A stretch of 64,000 nucleotides of DNA from Phanerochaete sordida. Lineage: Eukaryota; Basidiomycota; Agaricomycetes; Polyporales; Phanerochaetaceae. The stretch is taken from the NCBI GenBank assembly GCA_019973155.2, contig BPQB01000048.1:62001-126000 (forward strand), read 5' to 3'. The notes beneath the pieces are model-generated. The model searched no databases, was not told the DNA's origin, and saw only the letters and a program-made list of their open reading frames with translations. Both the position numbers and the translations under genes were made by a program. This document shows, piece by piece, positions 11,366 through 23,357 of the stretch. The first letter of the stretch is position 1. The number at the start of each line of letters is the position of its first letter.

Positions 11366-12503
11366 CTACTCAAAAATGGTAATGCCTCTGAGTCTCTCTG
11401 ACAGTGAAATAAGGATGATACTCTGAAGGTCGCCCTCGTCCGCACAGGCTGTCGACATAGAGCTGGGCTCGGGAGTCTTGATTTGCAGACGCTCGAGCGC
11501 ACTGCAATGCTCAAGCGCACATCCGACGGCCTTCCAATCCGACGACTGCAAGGCATTGCTAGCACCTTGAGTTGACTCGCGGCTTGAAACAAGCCGGACA
11601 TTCCGCGTATGGGGCGGCAGAGCGGAGAGAGCGACGAGCATGCTGCGCCAGCAGTCGTCGTGGAAGGCAGGCTCGTGAGGCAGCAAGACTTCGAACGACT
11701 CGAGGGCTTCGCACGACTGCAGTGCCTGACGATCTGATCATATATGGTCAGAATACATATTTTTGAGCGAGTAAATCGCCGGACGTACCAAGCACGGGCT
11801 CTTCACACAGAGGGTCCACGAAGTACACAAGAGTTTGGATATGCGCGCCCAAGACGCGGAAGAAATGGGCGACGTCCTCTGGCAAGAGACACGGAGACTC
11901 GGGTGGAAAGTGGAAGAAGATGCCCTGGAGGGTAGATGGTTCGACGAGCCTGCTCATGTCCCGCAGCGCGGGGCCATCCAGTTGTATGACCCCGAGGCAT
12001 CTGACACGATGTGCGCGTGGGACGGTGCCTTCCTGCCAGCAGCGACGGACTGCGAGAGTGCCCACGGAGGAAAAGAGGCCAAGGAAATACGCGACGACGT
12101 CGATGGGCATCGAGCTCAGGTTGAGGTCCTCGATGTGTCTGCCGGGCTGCGCAGTCGCGTCGGGACAGGCGCAGCGTTCGAGATCGAGTGTCGCTGAGAT
12201 GTCGAGGGTGTGCAGTGCAGGCAGGTGCCCGAGGAGAGGTGCTGCCTTGTTGGCTGTGCTGCGATCGATGGTGATGGAGAGGCTATATATATTTGTGGCC
12301 ATACGTTCGGACGAAAGGACGAGGCTGCACAAGACGTGGAGTGTTTCTCGCCTTCCGCGCGAGACACAAAGCGAGCGAAACAGGTGCTTCGAGGACCGCG
12401 GGAGCCACGACCGGCTCACAAGAGAGCAGCTGCGCAGGTCTCCGCGGTTCGCAGAAAGTTGGTCGATGATGAGTTCGATGAGCTCCAGGGGAAGAGTAGG
12501 CAT
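11366..12503 (-). CDS. F-box-like protein (two exons, 360 aa)
   Basis: Exons are 12503-11789 and 11733-11366; the 55 bp intron (GTACGT...ATCAG) is phase 1. The protein starts MPTLPLELIELIIDQL, then CSLVSRSWLPRSSKHLFRSL, a clear F-box-like N-terminus at residues 4-45. The middle part has regularly spaced leucines. The joint reads VLDRQALQSCEALESF, matching the ALQACxxLESF signature of the paralogues, and the C-terminal part contains SDWKAVGCALEHCSALERLQI, the block shared by all members (DWxxVGxALEHCxxLExL). It ends ITIFE. Closest in the window by N-terminus to the genes at 25492-26643 and 42448-43608. Substrate unknown. Confidence 0.8.
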
Positions 12504-12569
12504 TATGAGCTGTAGCGAGAACGTGCGCGAGCAGGGTATGGCGGCCTCGATACCAAGATAATGTTAAGG

Positions 12570-12866
12570 TTACTGCGAACGCGTGTACCACCGTGAGACC
12601 TCTGGAAGAATGAAATTTGGATACTCCTGGCTCTGTGAGTTCTTGGGAGGGGGGGGAGCTTTGATTGGGGGCGTGGTGGTGGTAGGAGGAGTAGGACGAG
12701 CGTATGGTGCCTGACTGCTATCCGAAATCGGCCCACTGCGTGAGCGCAGCCACGGCGGCGGTACATACGAAATGCGCAGCATACGTGTTGCGCGGTTTGT
12801 CGGACTGCGCTGCAGATCTTCGCCACGCCTTCCTCTACTTCCACTGGCAGCCTGCAGCGATGCCAT
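12570..12866 (-). CDS. Hypothetical proline-rich protein, 98 aa
   Basis: A 98-codon frame from the ATG at 12866. It is rich in Pro, Ser and Thr in the middle (a TPPTTTTPPI-type run) and ends ILPEVSRWYTRSQ. The composition and the ordered ends look more protein-like than the other frames in this gap, but no domain is recognised and no homologue is visible in the window. It sits between the stop of one F-box-like gene and the start of the next, so it could also be a remnant of a longer gene or a chance frame caused by the G-rich tract on the other strand. Confidence 0.3.
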   Translation of the reverse strand: MASLQAASGSRGRRGEDLQRSPTNRATRMLRISYVPPPWLRSRSGPISDSSQAPYARPTPPTTTTPPIKAPPPPKNSQSQEYPNFILPEVSRWYTRSQ

Positions 12867-12951
12867 TAAATTAGCCCTTTCAGCGTATAAATTGAGATGA
12901 AATTGCCTCGATAATCGTGCTACTCACATGAAGTCGGAGGTCCGAATGAAT

Positions 12952-14135
12952 CTAGTCGAAGACAGCTATGCTTTGCAGTCGGGAAGGCAGCTCGACCAAG
13001 ATCGCTTCTCGCAAGCCGCGATACTCTGGGGAGGAAAGGGGCTTCGTGTCGACGCTACGAATGCCAACCTGCAGACGCTGCAGGCCAGAGCAACGTTCCA
13101 GGGCACTGCCAATCATGCCCCAGTCCACGTTTTGCATGACAATATCTGGGAGGCGTGCAAGTCCGCCCGTCAACGATACCACGAACCGAACTACGCGTGT
13201 CGCAGGTGGCAGAAAAGGCAGAAAAGCGAGGAAGCCGCGCCACCAGTCGTTCCCGAGCAATGACCAGCTAGCTTCGATCGTGATCGACTCGAGGTGCGTG
13301 CATTCCTGCAGCGAGGAAAGATCTGACAGTCGAATGAGTTAACCTATGTGCAGCCTCGCAGGTACAACTGCAGCTCACCAGAAATAGTGTCGAAGGAGCG
13401 GTAGTCCGGCTGAACCTCGAGGCTCCGAATGGTTGATCCCGCAATACGAAGTAGGTGGCTCAAGTCATCCAGGTCTATTGGATCCCATGTTTGATTGAGA
13501 CTGGCGTTGATGCCTTCGAGTGCCGAGGGCTCCAGGAGAGAGGTCAAGTAACGTAACACATTGCCCGAGATGTTCCAGAAATGAAGGTGTTGCACAGGAT
13601 GTCTGAGCGGCGGCCATGTGCGGGGTATGAAGTGGTCGTCCACATGGCACAAGTGGACCTCAAGGGTACCGACAGACGCGAAGAGACTGAGGAAGTATGG
13701 GATAACATCTGCACAGGCCTGGTAGACACAGAGATACCCGATGTGCCGACCGGAACTCGGTGGCGGAGGCAGGGATGGCGCAGTGGTCATCAGCGTGCCG
13801 CCCACGGATAGTGAGCGCAGCTGGGGCAGCTGAACGACAATGGCGGCCACATCTGCCACAGTCGAAGGACAGATCGTGATGCGAAGGACTTGTACGTGTG
13901 CTGCGACGCGTGCAGACGATATGATGGGAGCGTGGAATCCGAAGGAAGGGGCCTTCCACGGATCCGGCTGGTCATACGTCTCCACCGAGAAATGCGCACT
14001 GAGCGACTTGAACAAGTGGGCGGATGTGCGTGGGAGCCAGGCCTTGCAGACCAAAGAGCAGGCACGAAGGGAGCTTGCATCGTCTTGCATCTCGTCTATG
14101 ACGCAGTCGAGGAGTTCTGCTGGGAGGACGTTCAT
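12952..14135 (-). CDS. F-box-like protein, subfamily with upstream GGGGTCC element (375 aa)
   Basis: Exons are 14135-13379 and 13322-12952; the 56 bp intron (GTGAGC...GTCAG) is phase 1. I chose the ATG at 14135 (MNVLPAELLDCVIDEM) because the two closest paralogues start at the same point; the frame stays open to an ATG at 14249, which would add 38 unconserved residues. The F-box region continues CSLVCKAWLPRTSAHLFKSL. The second exon begins DLSSLQECTHLESI and ends IAVFD. The length equals that of the paralogue at 23358-24542. A paired GGACCCC element lies about 226 bp upstream. Probable SCF adaptor by family. Confidence 0.78.
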
Positions 14136-17100
14136 CGTGTGCGCTGAGCCGAGAAGGAGAGCAAGCGAGAGGGGACGATGTGCAGAAAGTCGAGCGGCGC
14201 GGGATGCTGCTGACACGATTGAGCTACTCTTCATGAGCTCAGATACCATGCGTCCTTGACTTACCAGGTTCGATACCTTGGTATTGGGGACCGTCAGTCT
14301 GGCCCTCAGGCTGGTCGTAACTGCGCAGTGCGTAGCCCACGTTCACCCATGAGCCTTAATAGGACCCCGGAGACTAGGAGTAGGGACCCCGGTGCATGGA
14401 GCCCTGGCACGTCTAGGTACACGACTCGCGACAGGGGTCTGCTACTACTATGCTTGGGCATATATTGAAGCCGAAGATATCGTTTTAACCCGTACGGACG
14501 CATTGGAAAGAGCCTACTCAAGAACAGTGCTGCTTCGCAGACATAAGTGCAGCCACGATTTCCTCCTGCATAAGTACCACGATGATTGAAACCGAGATGC
14601 GGCGTCCCTACGCTCACGCCGGCAGTGTCTTGACGTAGGTCAAAACATCGTAGATGGAGTCTTACGCGGTGCTGCGGTGGTGAACAAAGTCACCATAGGC
14701 GGCATTTAGTTGTACAAATTCAAGCGTTCTAGACCCGCGATTTCAGCAGCAGCAGGATTGCAACAAAAACGCATCTCAGCAAGACTCATATGCATCGCCG
14801 AGCGAGCTCAGTCAGCATCATATGGGGCCCAGATTTGGCTTTTGCATGAGGAGGAGGAGGTGCATGAGAACCTCCACCCGCCGATCCGTACGCTCATGGT
14901 GATCACGCGGGCGAGCGGGCTCACATTCGTTGGCCGAGCCGAACGGCCCAGCGTGCGATGGTGGATATCTTGATGCAGTGAGCTACGCAGTGACAATAAG
15001 ACGAGAGGAGGCGGACTACAGGACGTGACTCGAGGATAAGCGTTGTGCGCCGCGGCGGGTGTGTACGCTCGCTCTGAACGACCGACCGGCCCATTGACGG
15101 AAGGGACAACGTCCGCGAGAGCGACAACTTGCTCATACCTGCGCCTACTAGGCAGCCTCGAATGGAAGTGAAAGTGAGCAGCTTACCATTCTGCGGTACC
15201 GAATGCCTCCTGTCAGGACCGCTTTGGCTCTCAGAGGTGGTTCGAATGCGAGAAGGTAGTGGCAAAGGTCGCGAGCATTGCCAGGCGCCATTTCATATAC
15301 CAGGACCCCGTGTACTCTGATCTCGCGCCAAGGTGAAGCCTAGGAAAACACGGAACCTTGCGCTCGCCAGTCGCAGTAGGGACACGCGGTCTTTCATGGA
15401 CGACAGCAGACTGCGAGGAATATTGTATCTTGTCCGGATCAATATGCGTTTTTCGCGCACTGCTGGCTCACGACCAGGACGACATTACTTTGACACTGCT
15501 CATCGGAACCAATACCCAGGCCTTGGAAGCGACAGAGCGACGATAGACGACGTGAGTCTGCTACACGTCGCTCGAGTGCTAGTAGTTTATATATGCCGAG
15601 GGCGGTACCGTCTCGCGCGGCAGTTAACGAGGAGAATCGAGACGCCCTAGCAACATTATCAAAGCAGCGCAATATGGCTAATATATAACACATACAGCTT
15701 AATTCAATTGTTACGATACCAGCTGACAGCCTGTCACAAGTCGTGGCTAGGGACCGGACGCGGGTACGCGGACGCGTCGGGCTTTGAGTATTTGAGTAGT
15801 CACGTGGTCGTGGTCGTATTATACTCCGCGCGTTCGAACCCTGCGACCGCCTTCGACTTTGACGTCTTGACCACGACCACCATGCAAAATACGAGCAGCC
15901 GCTTCGGCTCGCTCAATCTTGCCCGCGGGCCCTCTGCTCATCTTGTAGGATGGGACTTGGGGAAGACTATACATGTAGTCCTTCGTTTCTCCAAGCTTTC
16001 TTCGCCGCATTCTGGTGTGGGTGCGAGTCACAGTGCACAGACGGTCTGCCCTGTCGACCTCTTCGTGCTTGCCCTTCGCTATCTGCAACATTCTCGATAC
16101 AATGCGACATCCAGTGAGCACGAGGCATGCGCTCGTGTGACGATGAGAACGACGTGACGGAGGGTCAGAGGGAAGGCAGTCGACTCTGTACGTCCCTTTT
16201 GCATATTCCAGCGTCTTATCACTTGCTTACAAGTCGCAGACCATAGCGTTGACCATGACTTCTCTGTCTGCTCCCCAGCGCGCCCGTTTACGCCTTAGCG
16301 ACTGCAGTGAAGCTTTCCGTGAAGATGTATCATTCCTCCCAGTCCTCCAAACGCTGTCTTGCCGCCATCACCCTTTTCGACACCCCTGCGCAGGCGGGAC
16401 GATCCCAGCTTTCGACCTAGTCATACGAGCGTAGCCTATCTTCCCTGGCTATGCGAACTATACCTCCTCCGGAGTTCGTAGAGTTGTAAGGAAGAGCGAT
16501 GGTGCTGGACAAGGGACCGCCGGAGCAAGATCTGGTATGTTGTACTTGCAAGATCTGGCTGCTCATGACGCGTTGACAGACTACAGAATCTACTCTCCGG
16601 TCTTGCCTCCTACCACTGTACATATCAAACACCAGCTCGTCCTTGTAGCAGCCCCTCTCCGTCTATCGTTCGGTCAGGTCAACCTGCACGCATGTTCGAG
16701 ACCCTCCGACGACGCACGTCCGGACAGAACATCCTTCGCGTCGCACGAATGCCGCTATAGAAGCCAAGTAGGCAAACGTTCTGCATTATGCCCATGCTCC
16801 GCAGCACCTCCTACCTGGAATCGGAAAGCGCAGGAAGAACCATGACGAACACGGCGGTCCCGGGCGCGACTATGTCCTCCATCCGCCCTGTTGTCACGGT
16901 GATTGCCAGTGTCAAGCTCCTTTGCAGCAGAAGAGTTGAATCAAAGCATACATCGGCCCTTGGAACGACGCATGCGCAAACAGCACTTCGTCAGGTACGT
17001 CCTGTGTCCCAAACGCGATCTCCAGCTCTCATACGCTACCCTGCATAGCTGCAGCGGGCGTACTTCGTCTTGCATGGGCCTACGCAGTGCACGGGCGACG

Positions 17101-17804
17101 GCGATACTCCTACCGCTCGGGATGCTGTTTCGCTTCGAAACGCTATTTGTAACCGACAGCCCTTCGACGCATCCTTTGTTAGTGCCCCGACGCCCCCTGG
17201 GGTCAGCATTTCCTAGGTAAGCCGAGGACCCCACAACATACCGGCATGTGGATATTTATGCGCGCCCGCAGGCACGTCGCCCGGTCCTACGAACGGGCAG
17301 CGCCGCGCCCTCTTCGTCTCCAAACACTACCGCAGCGGAAGAGACGGGCACTCGAGAAGGCTGTTGCTAGCAGGATGGCACATCGGCGGCGGGTCTCCCA
17401 GCAAGCACCGCGCGAGCGACTCGCTTGCGCTGCGGATACGACCAGTACACCCATCCCTGTACGCCTAAAAGTGAATATATGATTACATCTAGCAAACTCG
17501 ATGACAGACTTCGCACGCGATATCCTTGACCGTGGGCAGTGACATTGTGCAGACTCGGTTTGGACTATTCACTCCCGCGAGACGCGCTCGTTGGACCCTT
17601 GCCAAGCTTCGGCCACTGATCGACATCGGAGCCCCGAAGAACTCGCGCATGCTTCCAATCCATTCGAACGTCGACGTGCCAGGCAGCGAATCTATACGTC
17701 AACTCCTTCGCCCTCTCGCCCTCTGTTCTTTGTCCTGTCGTCCTCAGCCTCTTCATCTCAGTGACTTAGCGCGGTGATACGCCGTGCTCTCATACGCCAA
17801 CGAC
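14136..17804. other. Long gap without a supported gene (about 3.7 kb)
   Basis: Apart from the upstream element at 14361-14393 I see no frame with family motifs, splice logic or biased composition. Short frames on both strands (for example near 15.7-16.2 kb and 16.5-17.2 kb) lack recognisable domains. It may hold decayed sequence or a gene of many very short exons that I could not assemble. The last few hundred bases serve as promoter for the DUF6535 gene at 17805. Confidence 0.4.
14361..14393 (-). promoter_or_regulatory. Paired GGGGTCC upstream element (copy 1)
   Basis: On the plus strand the site reads GGACCCCGGAGACT, about 10 bp spacer, then GGGACCCCGG. In gene sense this is CCGGGGTCCC...AGTCTCCGGGGTCC. 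It lies about 226 bp before the start codon at 14135. Related pairs occur at similar distance before the starts at 24542, 28054 and 39647. Likely a promoter element or TF site; no factor can be named. Confidence 0.55.
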
Positions 17805-20800
17805 ATGGAGACGGACTTGCGCGCCTGCAGGTGCTGCTCGGATGTAAGCTCTGGCAGATCACCGTATGAGTCGACTCTGACACGATTGCAGAAGGGCGTG
17901 GCCGACCAGCCGAGCACAAATGCACCCAACCCCTGGAAGACGATGGTGGACACCGTGCGCGACGCGGACTTGCGCAAGGTGGCAGACGCGAAGGAGGATC
18001 TCGACACCCTCCTCGTCTTCGTGCGCGATCCCTCCCCATACTCCGCCCTCCCGCTGACCCGATGGCACAGGCCGGACTGTTCTCGGCCGTGGTCACGACG
18101 TTCGTCGTCGACAGCTATGCGAGCCTCCAGCCCGACAACACGGGCGAGCTCGTCTTCCTCATGCGCCAGTCGCTCTCCCAGTACTACACCTTCGCGGACG
18201 GCGTCCTGCGCCCCGCGGTCCCCTTCCCCAGCGACACGGCCTTCGAAGCGCCGCTCTGGGCACTGCGCGTCAACGGGCTCTGGTTCGCAAGTCTCATCGT
18301 CAGCCTCTCCACCGCGTCCTTCGGCATGCTCGTGAAGCAGTGGCTGAACGAGTATGTCGCGATGGACTGGATCACGCCTGAAGAGCAGCTGCGCGCGCGC
18401 CAGTTCCGACACCGCGGTCTCGAGGATTGGAAAGTCTACGAGATCGCGGCGATGCTTCCTCTGCTCCTCCACGTATCCCTCGGACTGTTCTTCGTCGGCC
18501 TGTGCTTCTACACCGCCGCGGCGAACGACCTCATTGGCCGGTCTACGTTTCCTCTCGTCGCCGGCTGGGCATTCTTTGCCCTCTTGTCCATCATCGCGCC
18601 GCTCGCCTCACCCCGATGCCCGTACAAGATCGCGATTTTCAAGAGTGCACTGCGCGTCGGGCGGCGCTATGCTACGCCAGCTGTGAGATCGCTCGGCTCT
18701 GCCCTATGGGTTGTCTGTTGCGGGGTGGTGACCCCGATCCAGGACGGCATCAATTGCCTTGGACGTTTGCTGGCCTCGCTCTACTGGTATTGGGATCGAT
18801 CCATAGAGAACGCAGTAAACAGCATATGGAACTCTGACTCGTGGAGTCAGTTGTCTTCCTGCTGTTACACCTGCTTCCTGGTCTGTTTGCCCCACATCCT
18901 GATAGGCACTCTACTCGTCATGGCTGTGGTACTGCCAGTGATAAGTCTGTTTCTGGTTACCGCTGTCCTCGGCTGTCTGTTTTGGATCTGCTACACTGTC
19001 CTTGTCAAGCTGAAGAGACTCGCCGACTTAGCCGACCAGGAGGAGGTAGATATCATGCGACAACCGTATGCGGCGGACGAGCTACTGCTGTCGATCGACA
19101 AAGTGATCGTCAACGACGGTCCTGTCCTCGAGACGATGGCAGCAGTACTCAGACAGGCCCGTGCTCCTCCGGCGTCCGCCGGTGCTTTTGTCCTCGGGTG
19201 CATCCGTCACCGTATCGGTGCCGCGAGTGGTCGCCAATGGATGCCCAGCGTCGATGGGCGCATTTGGAGTAGACTGGACTCACGGATGCTGTCTGACAAC
19301 GCGTGGAACATCCTCATGGGACTCGCCGCGGACGTTCTCCAGCCTACTATCGCTGCGGCCGCTGATAGCGCTCGTACGCAGCCCGGTGTGCATAGCATAC
19401 ATCTTGCGAACTGTGCTGTCCTGCTGCTATCGTCCTCAGCAGGTCGGCCTTTGCCTGAGCCCGCAAAGTCATGGGCCCACGAGGCTGCCACAAGGATCAA
19501 AATGCTCGAGCTCTCCATCGATGTCCTTGTCTTTTGGTCGCCGGGCGATATCCTCAACATCCTTTGGACCTCCTTTGCGTGCGTCGAGCACATTCCTCAA
19601 CCCAACGCCCACCATCGTGTATGGGATCATATCCCCCAACTCGATAATCATACCCCCACTGATCTCCAGGAGATAACCTGCCGAATCCTTCTTGGTAGAG
19701 CTCCAGATATTTGGAACTCTATCGGCGAGATCGTCAGCGAGGCCAACTTGATGTTGCTCTACATCCTTGGAGCCGCACCTCCCGACCTTCTCACTGCAGA
19801 TGCAGGGCGGAGCCTCTCTGATAATTCATATCACAAAGGCCGACAAGTATACCAAATCGGCCATATTTTAGACCAGCTCCCACAAGGTGATATACAAATC
19901 GCCCTTCCCCTGGCTTCCATTTTGGCAAAACACCCTAGCCTTACCAGCCGCGCTCTTAAACTCTACAGCATCTTCGTCACTGGCTCGCTACTCGAGTGTA
20001 CCCCGCTCTGGGAGCTCATTCGTGAGTATAACATCGATAAAATGCGTTCACCTGCTGTCCAGCGCATACTGCGAGATGCTTGGCAGCTCCTGCTACAGTG
20101 CGCCGAGTCGACCACCCCCGATAGCAGCGCACACCTCCAGGACCGCGATTTCATTAACCTTTGCCTTGTGCTTGTGCAACCTACGCTTCTTCGTAGCTTA
20201 GGCAGGTCTGATCCTGTCAGCGACTGGACAACACTGGTGCCGGTGCTCACGCGGATTGTGGACGACGGGACTCTCCTCAAGGAGGATCAAACTCTATTCA
20301 GGAGACGGAGCAGACGAGCAATGTCGGAGCAGGAGCGATCGACCCCTTTCCTCGCAGCCCTCGCACTGGGGAGATTACCACCGAATGATGCAGAGTTTCC
20401 CCCACTTCTGCGAGACATTCTTGCCCAGCTGGCTGCGCATGTGCCTAGGCACCTACGTTTGCGCGAGGGCGCAGGTTCACTTGCCCCGGGTACGGTGCTC
20501 GATCGCCGGGTAGAGGCCGCACACCCCTCTGCGGCCGTCCTAGAGGAGGGACTTGCGTCGCCGATGGCTTTGGCGTCGGAGGCAGCCCCACCCATCTCGC
20601 TTCAGCCCCTCGCAGGCGCGATGATGAATACGAACGGCAACGAGCCAGGAAGCAGAGTACGAGAGATGCATGTAATCGACCGGTCGCGCCCGCATCCCGT
20701 GCCTCCGCGCAGTGGCGCAAGCATAGTACGTGTTTCACGTGGAGAGCTCGCGATACATCGTTCGCTCACATGCGGCCAGGAAGCTCGTTCGGATTCTGGC

Positions 20801-20968
20801 AAGGACGTGGCCCCTGCTCTCACACCTGTGAACGCCCTCATGTCTGGCGAGGGCGCCGCACCTCTTGGAGACGAAGTGCAGGACCGGGACACCGCAGACG
20901 CAGCGCTTGAGGAATGGAGCGGTGCCGAAGACCATCCGCAGGACAGTAGCACCGGGGACAAAACCTGA
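17805..20968 (+). CDS. DUF6535 membrane protein, copy 3 (about 1003 aa)
   Basis: Four exons: 17805-17843 (13 codons), 17892-18020, 18071-20725 and 20780-20968; introns of 48, 50 and 54 bp, all phase 0. The first (GTAAGC...TTGCAG) is in frame and would be missed without the paralogues. The last (GTACGT...GCCAG) is the least certain: it matches the position, phase and length of the terminal intron in the other copies, but the frame is also open across it. Exon 2 ends DLDTLLVF, exon 3 begins AGLFSAVVTTFVVDSY. Membrane segments are near residues 57-72, 125-147, 180-207 and 214-237, with a further hydrophobic region around residues 330-375. It contains ELLLSIDKVIVNDGPVLE. The C-terminus is acidic (ends STGDKT). 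Function unknown. Confidence 0.85.
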
Positions 20969-21348
20969 ACTTGTGGGTTTCTGGCGGTTTGTATACAAGA
21001 GCGCGTATCTCATTCCGAGGTTCGAGCACACAGGGACTGATCGTCGGCATCCTGCAACCCATAAAGTATGAGACACTGGGATCTGCTGCTGTATAGACAT
21101 ACATTATATTATCGAAAACACGATCACCGAGAACTGGCTGCATGGGCCGCAGAATAAATCTAAATACTCAAACACGGTCCTGCGCCGTAGACAGGAAGCT
21201 AGCGCTGCTACATTTCCTCCTATATATCGCCATACTCGGGATCAGAGTTTGGGGGAGAATCTTCTTCGCCAACGGTGATCTGCGGACACTTGAGGGTCAA
21301 GCAATGTTTCAGCGCACCGCTGATGATGCTTTGTGCATCGCAGTAATT
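20969..21348. other. Convergent intergenic region
   Basis: About 380 bp between the 3' ends of the DUF6535 gene and the membrane-protein gene that face each other. No coding signal; it probably holds both transcript ends. Confidence 0.4.
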
Positions 21349-22218
21349 CTATCGCGCGGTGTAAGTTGGCGGCGCCTCCTCATAGCATGGCGTTGCGCTC
21401 GATGCTTCCGGAGGTCTATCAGAGAGCAGCGCCTTCTCCGGGATTTTTCCGCTTGCAGAAGAACCCGTAGCTACATGAGCTTCGGTCAGCACTCGCACAC
21501 TCTCGGTCGAAACTGTCACTCACCGGGCGGTACATACGGCGTACTCGGGGTATAAGGCAGGTCCTCTGGGACGACGTCTTGCGCACGACGACGGCGCCTT
21601 CTCTTCACAAAGACCACGAACGCAAGCACCGCGACGACGACCGCGGCGCATGGTAGGAGCACCGCCGGGAGGAGCACCCGCAGCTCCGTCCGCGCGCGCG
21701 CAGGCATGCTCGGTGCCACCGCGGTGGGGACCGCACTGGACGGGCTGGGCGCGTACTGCACGTAGTCGATGCAGAGGCCCGGCCCCGCAGCGGTGGCGCG
21801 CAGCGTGTGCGCGCCGAGGGGCACCGCGCCCGAGTCAAAGAAGACGCGCTGCGGGACGTACGCGTCGCTGTCTGCGCTCGTAAAACGCGTCGGCGCGCCG
21901 TCGTCGAGCGTGTACGTCGCGGACGACGGCATGTGCGGCTCCAGGCAGCCGTACACGCTCACTGCGGTCCCTGACGGGGCGTGAGACTGCGTGCATTTTA
22001 TAGCGTGAGCATGAGGCGCACCGTTGAACTGGAAGACGAACCCTGCGCCGGCAGACGTAGAAGTGGTGGTGGTGCTGTGGAGGGTCTCAGCGTGTGACCG
22101 CACATTTCAGTAGTGCGGCTTACTGATTGAAGTCTGACGAGTCCGCGGTATGATTGAGGCTCCATCCTCCGGAGTACACGATAGCGGAATTCGCGTCGTC
22201 TACGGTAGTGCCCAGCAT
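21349..22218 (-). CDS. Single-pass membrane protein with PPxY tail (238 aa)
   Basis: Four exons: 22218-22124, 22074-22022, 21970-21524 and 21470-21349, with introns of 49, 51 and 53 bp; the total is divisible by three. The N-terminus reads TVDDANSAIVYSGGW, exon 2/3 joins as VFQFNGTAVSVYG, and TYTLDD follows. These motifs mark a large agaricomycete family with a small beta-sandwich-like ectodomain. One membrane segment (VLLPAVLLPCAAVVVAVLAF) is followed by a KRRRRRR stop-transfer cluster. The last exon gives a tail ending EEAPPTYTAR, a PPxY motif that WW-domain (HECT-type ubiquitin ligase) proteins bind in other systems. A clear signal peptide is not visible, so an upstream exon may be missing. 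The 51 bp intron is in frame and easily overlooked. Function unknown. Confidence 0.75.
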
Positions 22219-23357
22219 TTCGGCGGCACGTGAGAGCTCGCAGCGAGGAGAGAGAGAGCCCTACCTCAGCCGACGTTCCATTATATATCCGGCTCCATCG
22301 CCATTAGCAGTCAATCAAGGGATGCGTCTCGACCCTGTCGACATCCAGCTCTGTTTGCCGGAATGCTTCGACTCTGCGGCAAAGAGTAATCAGCTTCGGA
22401 GATGGGGATTGGCGAGAAGCTTCCTAGCGCATGGCGTCTGCCCGGCGGTGTGGGAGCACTTAGACGATGCTGTGCAGCATATGCTATGCAAACACTTCGG
22501 TTGACGTCAGGGACATTACAGGTGATATGCATCAGCAGTCTGGCCTTATCTCTCCCAGTGATCTGCTGAGCAGAATACCTAGGGATGGACTGCCGCCTCC
22601 ACGCTCTCCTCGCATCAGCAGTCCACCTGTCAACCACACACATGGTCTACGTGAGTCTTCGGAGACCTTTGGGCAGCGAACTCGGAGACGGTGGCCGGCA
22701 CCATTTGATCTTCCCATTTCGACGTGCTATACGTCCGAGTGCGTCGTACATCGTTTGTAGGCCTCCGGTAGCAACATATAATAAGTCATCTTGGTTACTA
22801 CTGGCCCTTCCGAGACTACTGGATAGTCTTAAGCGTCTTTCAGAGAGAAGGCAGGCCGCCAGAGGACCACGTCCGCCCGAGGTAACAGCAACGGAGTACT
22901 CACCAACAAACTAGTAAGTCCGTGACGGGACGACAATGGTGTACGACGGCACAATCTGGCGTCATCGCGACGTTACATATCGCGCTGCGCGTACGCGTGA
23001 TCCCAAGCCTCGCGTGTCGTGACAACAAAGGTGCTGTTGAGCACAGCGGAGAGCAGTCGCAGTGACGCGGACGAGGTCGGCGCGCCTACGCGTCTGTCGT
23101 TGAAGACTTTGACGATAGAAAGCGTTGACCAGAATATATCTAGCTCACGGTAGACAAAAGGACTGCAACATACGGCGACGATGGGAGCAGTGGTCAAGTG
23201 GCGGCCGCGGTCACCGTCGACGAGTCTGCAAGGGTGAGGACCCCGAAGAGTGGATTCGCGTGCCGGGACCCCGGAGATCACCAAAGGCAGCCCGATCCTG
23301 CTGCAGTGCGACGCGAATATATTGAAGCCAGGATCACCGGGATACATGTAACGGAAA
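22219..23357. other. Gap with no supported gene (about 1.1 kb)
   Basis: No convincing coding sequence. It carries an orphan copy of the paired GGACCCC element at 23238-23282. A minus-strand frame ending at 22973 overlaps the F-box exon downstream and has no family motif. Confidence 0.4.
23238..23282 (-). promoter_or_regulatory. Paired GGGGTCC element, orphan copy
   Basis: The plus strand reads GAGGACCCCGAAGAG, then about 14 bp, then CCGGGACCCCGGAG. Flanking sequence (a GGCCGCGGTCACCGTCG-like stretch) also resembles that next to the copy at 28257, so a block larger than the element is shared. No F-box start codon lies at the expected distance on the minus side, so its gene may be lost. Confidence 0.5.

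Noticed and set aside
12640..12690. G-quadruplex candidate in a G-rich tract
   Set aside because: G-runs are uneven and lie opposite proline codons of a possible short gene; not distinctive enough to claim structure.
15708..16157. A 149-codon plus-strand frame in the 3.7 kb gap
   Set aside because: No domain, no splice support and no similarity to the families here; the composition is not distinctive.
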